Assembly: GCA_036397095.1 (NCBI GenBank)
Contig: DASWJQ010000125.1
Span: forward strand, 1 to 15,204
Length of the DNA stretch: 15,204 nt
Origin: DASWJQ01 sp036397095
GTDB lineage: Bacteria; Chloroflexota; Anaerolineae; Anaerolineales; E44-bin32
Reading direction: 5' to 3'
Shown: positions 1 through 7,786 of the stretch, piece after piece
Numbering within the stretch: the stretch's first letter is position 1
How the letters are laid out: each line of letters begins with the position of its first letter
Program-made: the position numbers and the translations under genes
Notes under the pieces: model-generated
The model's input: only the letters and a program-made list of their open reading frames with translations
What the model was told of the DNA's origin: nothing
The model's database searches: none

Positions 1-2
1 AC

Positions 3-209
3 AACGACAGCCGGCGTGACCAACCCCTACCAGATCAGACGCCGCTGGTCGCCACCGGAGCCGAGCTGGGGGATGCCCTGCGCCAGCGGCAATTGAGCGA
101 TCGAATGAGCCTGCCAGTGGTACTACCAGCCCCGCCTTTAGCGTATCCTGACAACTTCCCCCTGGCTGCCTACAGCGTCAACCTCGGCTTGGCCCTCAAG
201 CTGCTATGA
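3..209 (+). CDS. C-terminal end of a PilM-like type IV pilus assembly protein (5' truncated)
   Basis: An open frame enters from the left edge (frame starting at base 3) and stops at TGA 207-209, giving the last 68 residues of a protein. The final residues read NFPLAAYSVNLGLALKLL, which resembles the closing strand/helix of PilM/FtsA-fold pilus assembly proteins, where a conserved 'GLALR' type ending is usual. The stop overlaps the ATG of the prepilin peptidase gene in an ATGA (206-209), which points to one translationally coupled pilus operon. PilM is a cytoplasmic actin-like protein that links the inner-membrane PilN/PilO proteins to the motor. Only the C-terminus is visible and no nucleotide-binding motif can be checked, so the PilM identity rests mainly on context plus this short tail. 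Confidence 0.55.
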   Translation, partial: NDSRRDQPLPDQTPLVATGAELGDALRQRQLSDRMSLPVVLPAPPLAYPDNFPLAAYSVNLGLALKLL

Positions 210-961
210 ATTGGCTTGTCAGCGCCGGGCTGTTCGTGCTGGGGGCCTGTGTCGGCTCGTTTCTGAATGTGGTGGCCGACCGCTTGCCTGCGGGGGAATC
301 CCTGCTGCACCCGCCATCCCGCTGCCCCGCTTGCGGCCGCCGGCTCGCCAAGCGGGAGTTGGTACCGATCGTGAGTTGGCTTGCGCTGCGCGGCCGCTGC
401 CGCACCTGCACAGCGCCCATCCCCCTGCGAGTCCCCACAGTTGAGCTGACTACGGCGTTGGTCTTTGCAGCCGCTGGCTGGCTCATCAGCCCCTGGCCGC
501 GATTGGTCGTCACCATGGGCTTCGCCAGCCTGTTGATTGCAATCGCCGCCATTGACCTTGAGCATCAGGTGGTCCTCAACCGATTGGTGTATCCGGCGCT
601 GGCCCTGGCCTTGGCCGCCGCCCTGCTGCCCTGGCCACCGGAAACGCTGCCGGCTCTTGGCGGGGGTGCGGTCGCCTTTGGTGCCTTGTTTGCCATCGCC
701 GTGCTGCTGCCGCGCGGCATGGGTATGGGTGACGTCAAACTGGCGGCCTTCATTGGCCTGGCGGTCGGCTTTCCGTTGGCCGTTCCTGTCCTGCTGCTTG
801 CCTTCATCAGCGGCGGGCTGGTCGGCGGATTCTTGTTGCTGACACGGCGGGCCAAGCCGGGAGACGCCGTTCCCTTTGGCCCGTTCCTGGCCCTAGCCGG
901 GGTGGCCGGCTTGTTATTTGGCGATCGCTTCCTGATCTACTGGCTGGGGAGGCCGGCATGA
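206..961 (+). CDS. pilD: Type IV prepilin peptidase (PilD/GspO family)
   Basis: This is a membrane aspartyl protease that cuts the short positively charged leader from prepilins and, in many members, N-methylates the new N-terminus. At 251 aa it is a normal length. The N-terminal segment GSFLNVVADRLP is typical of the family. Next comes a cytoplasmic zinc-binding loop with two CxxC pairs (C40/C43 and C65/C68). The catalytic aspartates are D116 (in AAIDLEHQVVLN) and D175 (in GMGMGDVKLAAFIGL). Several hydrophobic helices follow, ending near residue 245. The ATG sits inside the stop of the preceding PilM-like gene, and its own TGA overlaps the ATG of pilT (ATGA 958-961), so the three genes are co-translated. 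The likely substrate in this window is the pilin at 2216-2563. Confidence 0.93.
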   Translation: MNWLVSAGLFVLGACVGSFLNVVADRLPAGESLLHPPSRCPACGRRLAKRELVPIVSWLALRGRCRTCTAPIPLRVPTVELTTALVFAAAGWLISPWPRLVVTMGFASLLIAIAAIDLEHQVVLNRLVYPALALALAAALLPWPPETLPALGGGAVAFGALFAIAVLLPRGMGMGDVKLAAFIGLAVGFPLAVPVLLLAFISGGLVGGFLLLTRRAKPGDAVPFGPFLALAGVAGLLFGDRFLIYWLGRPA

Positions 962-2019
962 CCCTGCAACCGCTGCTCACGTGGATGAACGAGCACCAGG
1001 CCTCCGACTTGCACCTCAAACTGGGCGCGCCGCCCGTCTTTCGCATCCATGGCAGGCTGGCCCCGCAGCCCGATGGCCAGGCGCTAACCGTCGAGGCGCT
1101 CGACCGGATGCTGGAGGAGGTCACCACCCCCGAGCAGCGGGCGGCCTTCGAGCAGTCGCATGAGCTGGATTTCTCGCATGAGGTCAGCCAGCAAGCCCGC
1201 TACCGCGTCAATGTCGCTTACCAGCGGGGTTCGGTCAGCCTGTCACTGCGCCGCATTGACCTGCAGGTGCCCACGCTCGAGGAATTGGCGCTGCCGGAGG
1301 TGTGTGGACAGCTCGCGTTGAAGCGCCAGGGTCTGGTCCTGGTGACCGGACCCACGGGCAGCGGCAAATCGACGACGCTGGCGGCGATGATCGAGCACAT
1401 CAACCAGAAGGAGGCCCGCCGGATTGTGACGATCGAGGACCCCATCGAGTACATCTACCGCGATGCGGCCAGCTTGATCACGCAGCGGGAGGTGGGCCGC
1501 GATACGCAGGGCTTCGCCATCGCAACCCGCCAGGCGCTGCGCCAGGATCCGGATGTCATTCTGGTGGGCGAGATGCGGGACCAGGACACAATGGCAGCCT
1601 GTCTGACGGCGGCCGAGACCGGCCACCTGGTCATGTCGACGCTGCACACCAACAGCGGACCACAGACGATTGACCGCATCGTCGACAGTTTCCCGGCGCA
1701 CCAACAAGGTCAGATCCGGATGCAGCTGTCTCTGACATTGGAGGGCGTGCTGTCACAGGCGCTCCTGACGCGGCTTGATGGCAACGGCCGCCTGCCGGTG
1801 CTGGAAGTCATGCTGGCCACCAGCGCCATCCGCAACTTGATCCGCGAAGGCAAGACCCACCAGATGGCCACCGTAATCGAGTCGTCCCGCCAGGCCGGCA
1901 TGCAGACTATGGACCAGGCCCTCGAGACGCTCTATCGCCGCGGCATGGTTTCCATCGATGGCGCGCTGGCCCAGGCGCGGGATGCAGACGCCTTACAGGC
2001 AAGCCTGGCCCGGGGTTGA
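958..2019 (+). CDS. pilT: Type IV pilus retraction ATPase PilT
   Basis: This is a hexameric cytoplasmic secretion ATPase that powers pilus disassembly and twitching. The 353-aa length is that of PilT; the longer PilB extension ATPase carries an extra N-terminal domain and a zinc motif that are absent here. The N-terminal PAS-like domain opens with the family signature ASDLHLKLGAPPVFRIHG (about residues 15-32). The motor motifs follow in order: Walker A GPTGSGKST (131-139, K137), Asp box IVTIEDPIEYIY (156-167), Walker B DPDVILVGEMRD (197-208, E205) and His box HLVMSTLHTN (223-232). The gene starts inside the pilD stop codon. No pilB or pilC is in view; presumably they lie upstream. PilT is followed by a 196-bp leader before the pilin gene. 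Confidence 0.95.
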   Translation: MTLQPLLTWMNEHQASDLHLKLGAPPVFRIHGRLAPQPDGQALTVEALDRMLEEVTTPEQRAAFEQSHELDFSHEVSQQARYRVNVAYQRGSVSLSLRRIDLQVPTLEELALPEVCGQLALKRQGLVLVTGPTGSGKSTTLAAMIEHINQKEARRIVTIEDPIEYIYRDAASLITQREVGRDTQGFAIATRQALRQDPDVILVGEMRDQDTMAACLTAAETGHLVMSTLHTNSGPQTIDRIVDSFPAHQQGQIRMQLSLTLEGVLSQALLTRLDGNGRLPVLEVMLATSAIRNLIREGKTHQMATVIESSRQAGMQTMDQALETLYRRGMVSIDGALAQARDADALQASLARG

Positions 2020-2215
2020 TCTCAAAGTCAAACGATTTCAAATCCTCGCGAACAATCGCAGACGATGTAAGGCCGCTGTAAAGTCAAAAAAGCCATGCCT
2101 GTGGCACACTGGGAGTGTCAAAGGACGAGCGTTGTAGTTGGACTTATCCGAGTAGCAAATCAACCTGGCTCAACCAATGACAATGGTAACCACTTTGCGC
2201 AAGGAGCAAGAGGAC
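2020..2215 (+). other. Intergenic leader between pilT and the pilin gene
   Basis: This is a 196-bp non-coding stretch, richer in A and T than its surroundings, with runs such as GTCAAAAAAG. It contains one short perfect hairpin, ACACT-GGG-AGTGT (2106-2118), and ends with an AAGGAG ribosome-binding site (2201-2206) ahead of the pilin ATG at 2216. The separation suggests that the pilin has its own promoter, so that this abundant subunit can be made independently of the motor genes. I could not find a convincing -35/-10 pair or a known riboswitch fold. Confidence 0.3.
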
Positions 2216-2563
2216 ATGTTGAAGAGATTGATGACAGAAGAACGTGGCTTCACCCTGATCGAGCTGCTGGTGACAATCGCCATCCTGAGCGTGCTGTTCG
2301 GGATCGTGACCCTCACCCTTGGCGGACTTGGCGCCAACGCCGAGACCACGGTCAACGCAGCCGAGACCGAGGTCGTGCAGTCGGCCGTGGATATCTATAT
2401 GGCCGATTCGGCCGTTTCGGCGATCACGGCTCGTGCTGTCGCCGCCGTGATTGACAGCGGCGACGCTGACGCTCCGTTCAGTATTTATCTGCGTTCGATG
2501 CCGACCAAGTGCACCTACACCTGGACCGCCGCAGGCGACGTGGCCCAGGGCGCCTGCCCGTAA
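2216..2563 (+). CDS. Type IV pilin-like protein with class III prepilin signal
   Basis: The product is a small pilin or pseudopilin of 115 aa. The chosen ATG (2216) has AAGGAG 9 nt upstream and gives a short basic leader, MLKRLMTEERG. This is followed by the N-methylation signal G|FTLIELLVTIAILSVLFGI, with Glu at mature position 5 and a hydrophobic assembly helix of about 22 residues. A longer reading from ATG 2177 would add 13 residues with no better ribosome site. The globular part is short (about 80 aa) and ends with a Cys pair (CTYTWTAAGDVAQGAC) that could form the C-terminal disulfide loop seen in many pilins. The peptidase that would process it is encoded just upstream. It may be a major pilin of a small type or a minor pilin; the sequence does not decide. 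Confidence 0.88.
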   Translation: MLKRLMTEERGFTLIELLVTIAILSVLFGIVTLTLGGLGANAETTVNAAETEVVQSAVDIYMADSAVSAITARAVAAVIDSGDADAPFSIYLRSMPTKCTYTWTAAGDVAQGACP

Positions 2564-2590
2564 GCCGGCGACATTATCCAAGCGTTCAAT

Positions 2591-2617
2591 GGACCGCCTG
2601 CGGGCGGTCCTTTTCTT
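2591..2617 (+). terminator. Intrinsic terminator after the pilin gene
   Basis: This is a perfect 8-bp GC-rich stem, GGACCGCC-TGCG-GGCGGTCC, directly followed by TTTTCTT, starting 28 nt after the pilin stop. It has the classic layout of a Rho-independent terminator reading rightwards. There is no T-run on the other strand, so it would not serve the convergent operon equally well. Confidence 0.9.
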
Positions 2618-2688
2618 AACACTGAGACACCAAGAACATCAAGGACACCCAATCCGTCCTTCCGTTTCGCCTTTGTGTACTTTGTGTT
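2618..2688. repeat. Intergenic repeat-like sequence of the 'CTTTGTGTnCTTTGTGTT' type
   Basis: The 71 bp between the pilin terminator and the response-regulator stop codon show two low-complexity arms facing each other. The left arm is AACACTGAGACACCAAGAAC plus ATCAAGG, and the right arm is CCTTTGTGTACTTTGTGTT. The arms are imperfect inverted copies built from roughly 10-12-nt units of the kind (A)CACnAAG. The right arm starts essentially at the TAA of the - strand operon. I recall very similar 'CTTTGTGTCCTTTGTGTCTT' strings recurring in intergenic regions of many environmental bacteria. Whether this is one of them needs a genome-wide count. Confidence 0.45.
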
Positions 2689-3514
2689 ATTCCATCCTTT
2701 CCAGGGCCAGCGTGGCATAGCGCAGTCCAATGACCATGCGTTGGGCGGCCGGCCCAGAGGTGGCTAGCGCCGCCGGCGCACTGGCAACCAGCAGGCCCAC
2801 CAGCTCACCCTCGGGAGCCAGGGGCGCCACGATGGCACCCAGTGCGTTGATCCCAGCCAGCGCCGTCGCCAGCTTCTGACAGCCCGGCGCCGCAATCAGT
2901 TCCTCCAGCGAAATGCGCCGAACCAGGCTTGCCTGCGGTGCCAGAGCCAGGCCGACCTTGGCCGGCTCACCGGCGGCCTCAAGTAGCCGCCGGGCTTGTT
3001 GTTCGCCGCGCTCGCTGGCGAGCGCGCCCGTGCGCCAAGCCCCAGCCTGCTGTGTCAGCAGCCAGACCACCTCGACCTCGAACAAGGCAACCAGGTCCAG
3101 TGCCAGCTGGAGCATGGCTGGCTCGCCGACCGCACCCGGCAAGGACCGCGTGGCCAGCCAATCCCGCACCCGCTCGACCAATTCCGCATGGTGCAGCGAT
3201 TTGCCCAGAAACTCATCGGCGCCGGCGGCATGGGCCTGGGCCCGCACCTCCTGGCCGACAATCGCCGAATACAAGAAGATCGGCAGCCGGCTGGTGGTCG
3301 GGTCGGCGCGCAGCCTGCGGCAAACTTCGAAGCCGTCGATGTCCGGCATCATGACGTCGACCAGGGCCAGGTCGGGCAATTGCTCTTGCGCCAGCGCCAA
3401 CGCCTGCGCCCCACCCCGCGCCCGCAGCGTCTCGAAGCCGCTCTTGGCGAAGACCAAATCGAGATAGTCGAGCACGGTGTCGGTATCGTCGACAATCAGG
3501 ATCCGATCAGCCAC
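2687..3514 (-). CDS. Response regulator: REC domain plus GAF-like output domain
   Basis: This is a 275-aa two-component receiver protein, last in the - strand exosortase operon. The GTG at 3514 gives the usual start VADRILIVDD; the frame stays open to 3622 but those 36 extra residues have no family resemblance. Receiver signatures are the acidic pair D9/D10, phospho-acceptor D53 in LALVDVMMPDIDG, S83 in YSAIVG (usually T/S) and K105 in LGKS. After about residue 130 comes an alpha/beta region with a GAF-like pattern (NALGAIVAPLAPEGELVGLLVAS). No DNA-binding helix-turn-helix, GGDEF or kinase domain is present, so it probably acts through protein contacts or ligand sensing. Its GTG overlaps the end of the membrane-protein gene by 8 nt, indicating coupled translation. 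The partner histidine kinase is not in the window. Confidence 0.85.
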   Translation of the reverse strand: MADRILIVDDTDTVLDYLDLVFAKSGFETLRARGGAQALALAQEQLPDLALVDVMMPDIDGFEVCRRLRADPTTSRLPIFLYSAIVGQEVRAQAHAAGADEFLGKSLHHAELVERVRDWLATRSLPGAVGEPAMLQLALDLVALFEVEVVWLLTQQAGAWRTGALASERGEQQARRLLEAAGEPAKVGLALAPQASLVRRISLEELIAAPGCQKLATALAGINALGAIVAPLAPEGELVGLLVASAPAALATSGPAAQRMVIGLRYATLALERME

Positions 3515-6437
3515 GGTCGCCCCGGCTGATGTCGGGCAGATGTGGCGGCTCGCCTTCGCCGCTGAAGAATGCCTCAGCGCTGAAACCCCAGCGCTCGTGT
3601 ACCGTCTCGGGGTCATAATCATGCTGGCGCAGCCAGACCGCCAGCCGGGCGCTGCGCGTGTCGGCTTCCAGCTCTTCGCCGGGTGAGAATCCTTCGTCGT
3701 TCATGCTCAGCCCGCAGATGGGACAGTGCACTACTTGGAACGGGTAGGTCACCGGCGACGGCGGACCGACTTCCGAGAGCAAGAAGCCGCAGTTGGCGCA
3801 GGGCGCATGGGTACGGTCGCTCACCAATGGATCTTGCGCTGGAGTTGGTTGCGGCGGCAGGTAACGGCGTTGCTCCACGATCAGCGCCGCCGCCAAACCG
3901 ACCAAACCCAGGCCGCCCACCAACCAACCGGCGACCGGCCAACCAGTTCCAAACGGCTCGTACGCAATATCCACTTGATGACTCCCGGCCGGCAGTTCGA
4001 GGCTGATCAAGTGCTCGAAGGACTCGAGGGCGGCGGGCTGACCATCCACCAAAGCCCGAAAGCGGGGCGAGTACGTGTACGAAACCAGCACACGCCCGCC
4101 GGGTTCGGGCACATCGACCTGGAAGGATAAGCCCCGGCCGCCTGCTTGCCAGCCTGAAACGGGCAGGCCTTGATACTGAAGCGAGCGGTCAACCTCGACC
4201 CCGCTCAGCGTCAGCTCCTGGACGGCGGAGGCCAGCTCCTGGGAGCCGGTCAGCTGGGCGAAGTAGAGCAGATTCAGGCCCACAAACCAGGCCCGGCCTT
4301 CCCCTACCTGTTTGTAGCCAAGCACGGGGTACCAACTCTCATCAAGGGCCACTTCGGCGAGGACCCGGTCCAGGCCCCGGTAGGTAGCGCCGGTCCAGCC
4401 GGCTGCCGCCTCTGGCAGGGCCAGCATCGGCGGCATGCCTTCCACGCCCTGCCAGCGCAGGTCCATATTCTGGCTGAAGGAAAGGCTCAAAACACTCACG
4501 CCCAAGAAGTCGGCCGACCGGCCGGCCGACTGTTCCATCCCGCTCAGGTCGACGATCAACGTGCCGCCGGCCTCCAGGTATTCGGTCAGCATGGCTTGCT
4601 CGCGACCCAAATCCGACTGGGCGGGGGCGAACCGATACAGCGCCAGCACTGGGAAGCCAGCCAGGTCGGTAGGGTCTACCGAACGCAATTGCTTGGCCTC
4701 CGACTCCTGGCCGAAGGGGAAAGCCATCAGCAAGGGTGTCACCCGGTCGCCCAGGACCAACATTCGGTTGGACGGGAGTGCTTGCACGATGGACGGCGGT
4801 TCCTGGCTCTGCCACAATTCATAGCCATCGGTCCGGTCTGCCAGCTCCCATTCGTGGGCGACCAGGCCATCCGTCAGGGAAGAATCATAGCCGTTCTGAA
4901 TGACGGCCCCGCCAACGGCCCAACGGCCCAGCAGGCTGGCCAGGTAGTCGGGGCTCCACTCGGCCGCTTGCAGGTAGCGCCGCAGCGGCTCGTGATGCGG
5001 CGTATTCTCCAGTGCCCAACCATTGATCAGATCGGTTTCTTGGCCAAGCAGGTAGACCTCTGTTGCCCTTGGTTCCGGTTGTGAAAATAGAGCCCAGCGC
5101 AATTCCTCGGGGAACTCTGCCTTCCGCACCGCGGCCTGGAGTGCACGCTCCTGACCCCCGAAGCGGCTGTGGCGTATCAAGCCGAGCGCCGGCAAGACAT
5201 CGAGCAAGACCAGCAGGCAGACCACAATCAGACGGCCCCAGCGGTAGCGACCCCGAGCCGGCACAATCCCGGCGGCCGCGATGGCGAAGACAAATGCCGC
5301 CAGGTTCAAGAAGCGCTCGGGCAGCAATTGGTCGCTGAGCGGAAGCAGGCTGAAGACCACGCCGGGTGGCCCCAGGGCAAGCACAAAGCAAACCAAGCCG
5401 GCCACTACTAGCGCCGTCCTGCGCGGATCGGGCCGGCTGGCCGCCGCCAGCAACGCCAGTACCAGAACGCCAAAGCCCACGGCGACCGTACCGTCCGTCA
5501 AATTGAGGCTGGGGACCAGGCTCGTGGCCGGGGCCGCGAACAGGCTGACTTTCTCAATCGGCAGATTGGGAACGTTGCCCAGTTCACCCCGTCCATATGC
5601 GGGCAAGGCCCACGGCGCACTGAGCAGCAGACCAAACCCTGCGCCACCGAGCCAAGGGATCGCCCGCACCAGCGGCAGATCAGGATCCAGGAAGAGGCGC
5701 ACCACCAAATAGAACCCAAGCCCGATGCCGTACAGATAGGCCTGTTGGGGATGCGCCAGGATCGCCCAGGTCCAGGCGCCGGTCAGGGCCACCAGCCACG
5801 GCATACGCGGCCGTGACGTCGTGAGCACCTTTTCGGTGGCAAGCAACAGAACCGGCAAGGACAGCAAGGAAAGCGTTCGGGGCAGGTTTCCTTCGAAGAA
5901 CGTCGTCCGCATTTGGTAAGGGGACAGCAGCGCCAGTACGGCCCCTACACCGGCTGGCCAGCGCCCCCAAATCGCATATACGGCACTGTACGTACCGAGA
6001 CCGAAGGCGCCCAGGAGGACGCTCAAGAACAGCTTAAGACCGACGACGGAATGGCCTGCTAGATAAACGAAGGGCGTCAGCGTGAGTGCGGTCAGCGGTG
6101 GATAGTAGGTGAGGAATGGATCGCCCACGTACCAGGCCGGCATCCAGGCGGTCTGCCCGTAGGCAGCGGGCCCCTCGTTGACCATTGCCTCGGCCAGGTA
6201 CTCGGCGCGAAACAGGTGGCCCCAGGTGTCGGCCCCGGCCGGAGCACCCGGCAACCACAGCAACAGGAGCAGAATCAGATAGGCCAGCGCCAGAAGCGAC
6301 GCCGGCCCAAGATGCTCACGCAGTGTGGCTTCGAAGTTCAGTCGGCCCAGACGTCCAACCCGCGCCGCAGCAACCTGCCCAGGTCCTTCGTCGGCGTCAG
6401 ATCGACTTGACTCAGCCATCCGTCGGCTTTGGTCCAT
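3507..6437 (-). CDS. PTPS-related multispanning membrane protein with zinc-ribbon-like C-terminus (XrtG-system type)
   Basis: This is a 976-aa protein. The N-terminal half (about 45-430) has around ten membrane helices. Its first loop carries GADTWGHLFRAEYLAE and its second WYVGDPFLTYYPPL, the pattern of the Pfam '6-pyruvoyl-tetrahydropterin synthase-related' membrane family, whose name is historical and whose acidic/His first loop resembles GT-C glycosyltransferases. A large non-membrane part (about 430-830) follows, including a flavodoxin/amidotransferase-like stretch (YLEAGGTLIVDLSG) and a YfhO-like end (FRALVDGQ...ELPAGSHQVDIAYEPFG). A last helix spans 833-853, and the tail holds C880/C883 and C905/C908, a zinc-ribbon pattern. 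The family is, as I recall, a fixed partner of the exosortase XrtG and its glycosyltransferase. The ATG at 6437 overlaps the GT2 gene by 100 nt. ATG 6419 also works, and a CTG at 6341 overlaps the GT2 stop by 3 nt. The function is unproven; I infer a lipid-linked sugar transfer or ligase role. Confidence 0.78.
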   Translation of the reverse strand: MDQSRRMAESSRSDADEGPGQVAAARVGRLGRLNFEATLREHLGPASLLALAYLILLLLLWLPGAPAGADTWGHLFRAEYLAEAMVNEGPAAYGQTAWMPAWYVGDPFLTYYPPLTALTLTPFVYLAGHSVVGLKLFLSVLLGAFGLGTYSAVYAIWGRWPAGVGAVLALLSPYQMRTTFFEGNLPRTLSLLSLPVLLLATEKVLTTSRPRMPWLVALTGAWTWAILAHPQQAYLYGIGLGFYLVVRLFLDPDLPLVRAIPWLGGAGFGLLLSAPWALPAYGRGELGNVPNLPIEKVSLFAAPATSLVPSLNLTDGTVAVGFGVLVLALLAAASRPDPRRTALVVAGLVCFVLALGPPGVVFSLLPLSDQLLPERFLNLAAFVFAIAAAGIVPARGRYRWGRLIVVCLLVLLDVLPALGLIRHSRFGGQERALQAAVRKAEFPEELRWALFSQPEPRATEVYLLGQETDLINGWALENTPHHEPLRRYLQAAEWSPDYLASLLGRWAVGGAVIQNGYDSSLTDGLVAHEWELADRTDGYELWQSQEPPSIVQALPSNRMLVLGDRVTPLLMAFPFGQESEAKQLRSVDPTDLAGFPVLALYRFAPAQSDLGREQAMLTEYLEAGGTLIVDLSGMEQSAGRSADFLGVSVLSLSFSQNMDLRWQGVEGMPPMLALPEAAAGWTGATYRGLDRVLAEVALDESWYPVLGYKQVGEGRAWFVGLNLLYFAQLTGSQELASAVQELTLSGVEVDRSLQYQGLPVSGWQAGGRGLSFQVDVPEPGGRVLVSYTYSPRFRALVDGQPAALESFEHLISLELPAGSHQVDIAYEPFGTGWPVAGWLVGGLGLVGLAAALIVEQRRYLPPQPTPAQDPLVSDRTHAPCANCGFLLSEVGPPSPVTYPFQVVHCPICGLSMNDEGFSPGEELEADTRSARLAVWLRQHDYDPETVHERWGFSAEAFFSGEGEPPHLPDISRGDRG

Positions 6438-7786
6438 TGCGGATCTTCACTCAATGTCGCCAGAATCCCCTCGAGCCGGAAGAAGTACACCACCATACGA
6501 TACATCGGCAGGAGCGGCAAGTAGAGCGCCGAGACCCGCAGCATGCGCAATTCGGAAGGGGCCGCAATCGGCAACGCGACCAGCAGTTGGAGGGCATCGG
6601 CGGCGACGTAAATGATGTACATCAGGGCGGCCGCCTGGGCCACCACGCTTACTTCGTAGCCCAGCAGCGGGAATAGGGGCAGCAGGAATCCCCACAACAG
6701 GCGCATCATGGCCAGCGCATGGTCCTTGCGCAGGCGGGCCGGCAGGCTCCAACGCCAGAAGTGGTCGCCCTTCCCCAACCTGTCCGCGTTGACCGCCATC
6801 ACTTCGAGCTGCCCCCGTTGCCAGCGCAGCCGCTGGGCATAGAGCCCACGCCACGAGATGCTCGGCGCCAGGTGGACGCGAACCTGCGGCAGGTAGCCAA
6901 CCTTGCCGGCCGTCCGTTGGATCGCCAGGGTGGCGTCAGTGTCTTCGGATACGGTCCGGCCGCGGTAGCCCTCGATACGCTGCAACGCCCCGCGACGAAA
7001 GATGGCGCAGGCGCCTGAAAGCGTGAACAATTCGCCCCGGATGGCCTCGGCGTGCCGGCCGATGCGGAAGGCCTGGAAGTACTCGAAGAATTGGGAGGCC
7101 GACAGCAGAGTCTCACTGAAACCAAAGCGCCGCGGGATCGGCATATCATCGGCGTCCAGGTGGACATGACCCTGGCCGTCGTGCTCGACAACCAGATTGG
7201 GATCAACGATGAGATGGGCCGTGGCCGCCATCAGCTCAGAATCGAGCAGGAAGGCCGACACGGCTTGCTCGACCGCCTCGGGCTCCAGCACGACATCCGA
7301 GTCGATCGCAAAAATGAGATCGCCGCGGCAGCGGGCCAGGCCCATATTGACGGCCGCCGGCTTGCCCCGGTGCTCGCCCTGCATCAAGGTCATCACGCCG
7401 CCGAACTCACGGGCAGGGATGACCCGGTTATGAAGCCGGATGTGGCCATTCCAATGCGGCGTGCCGTTGATGTGGCCGTTGACTACATCCTCGGTGCGAT
7501 CGGTCGAGCCGTCGTTGATCACAATGACTTCGATCAGGTGGTGCGGGTAGGTCTGCGCCTTGAGGCTGGTGATGCAGCGGTCAATGTCAAGCTGCTCGTT
7601 GTAAGCCGGGATTACCACCGAGACCTTGGGCAGCTGGCGGTGCGGCAGCGGTGGATAGGCCCGGGCGAAACTGCGGCTGCGCAGCACCGTCCAGGCATCC
7701 CGCAGCGCCTGGACGATATCGACCAACAGCGGAACCAGGATCCACACGCCCCAAAACAGCATAAACGAGCGCCAGTCGACCATCAT
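6338..7786 (-). CDS. Membrane GT2 glycosyltransferase (BcsA-like), exosortase-associated
   Basis: This is a processive-type family 2 glycosyltransferase of 482 aa. One N-terminal helix (about 8-27) precedes the catalytic domain, which shows VSVVIPAYNE (56-64), DGSTD (92-96), the metal-binding DSD (162-164), the acceptor-site region SGACAIF (257-263), the base ED (281-282) and QRLRW (318-322). These are the D,D,D,QxxRW set of cellulose- and hyaluronan-synthase-like enzymes. At least three C-terminal helices (about 350-450) follow. No PilZ domain is seen. The gene begins immediately after the exosortase stop (TAG 7787-7789, ATG 7784-7786; a second ATG follows at once). The placement beside an exosortase and a PTPS-related membrane protein is the arrangement reported for XrtG systems. 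The sugar donor and product cannot be told from sequence. Confidence 0.88.
   Translation of the reverse strand: MMVDWRSFMLFWGVWILVPLLVDIVQALRDAWTVLRSRSFARAYPPLPHRQLPKVSVVIPAYNEQLDIDRCITSLKAQTYPHHLIEVIVINDGSTDRTEDVVNGHINGTPHWNGHIRLHNRVIPAREFGGVMTLMQGEHRGKPAAVNMGLARCRGDLIFAIDSDVVLEPEAVEQAVSAFLLDSELMAATAHLIVDPNLVVEHDGQGHVHLDADDMPIPRRFGFSETLLSASQFFEYFQAFRIGRHAEAIRGELFTLSGACAIFRRGALQRIEGYRGRTVSEDTDATLAIQRTAGKVGYLPQVRVHLAPSISWRGLYAQRLRWQRGQLEVMAVNADRLGKGDHFWRWSLPARLRKDHALAMMRLLWGFLLPLFPLLGYEVSVVAQAAALMYIIYVAADALQLLVALPIAAPSELRMLRVSALYLPLLPMYRMVVYFFRLEGILATLSEDPQWTKADGWLSQVDLTPTKDLGRLLRRGLDVWAD

Noticed and set aside
2128..2160. Possible promoter TTGTAG/TTGGAC ahead of the pilin gene
   Set aside because: No acceptable -10 hexamer occurs at the right distance; TAGCAA is too far from consensus.
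3515..3622. N-terminal extension of the response regulator to ATG 3622
   Set aside because: The 36 added residues fall within the end of the membrane-protein gene and precede the canonical receiver start, so GTG 3514 is preferred.
4508..4531. Palindrome AGTCGGCCG-ACCGGC-CGGCCGACT inside the PTPS-related gene
   Set aside because: It lies in coding sequence for a plain SAGRSADF segment; short GC palindromes of this kind arise easily in GC-rich genes, and no partner site is seen.
4170..5084. Long + strand open frame (304 aa) opposite the membrane-protein gene, and similar ones at 7052-8080, 11833-12567 and 13966-14700
   Set aside because: These are antisense shadows of strongly supported genes in GC-rich DNA; their products are Gln/Arg/His-rich with no domains, and have no ribosome sites in context.
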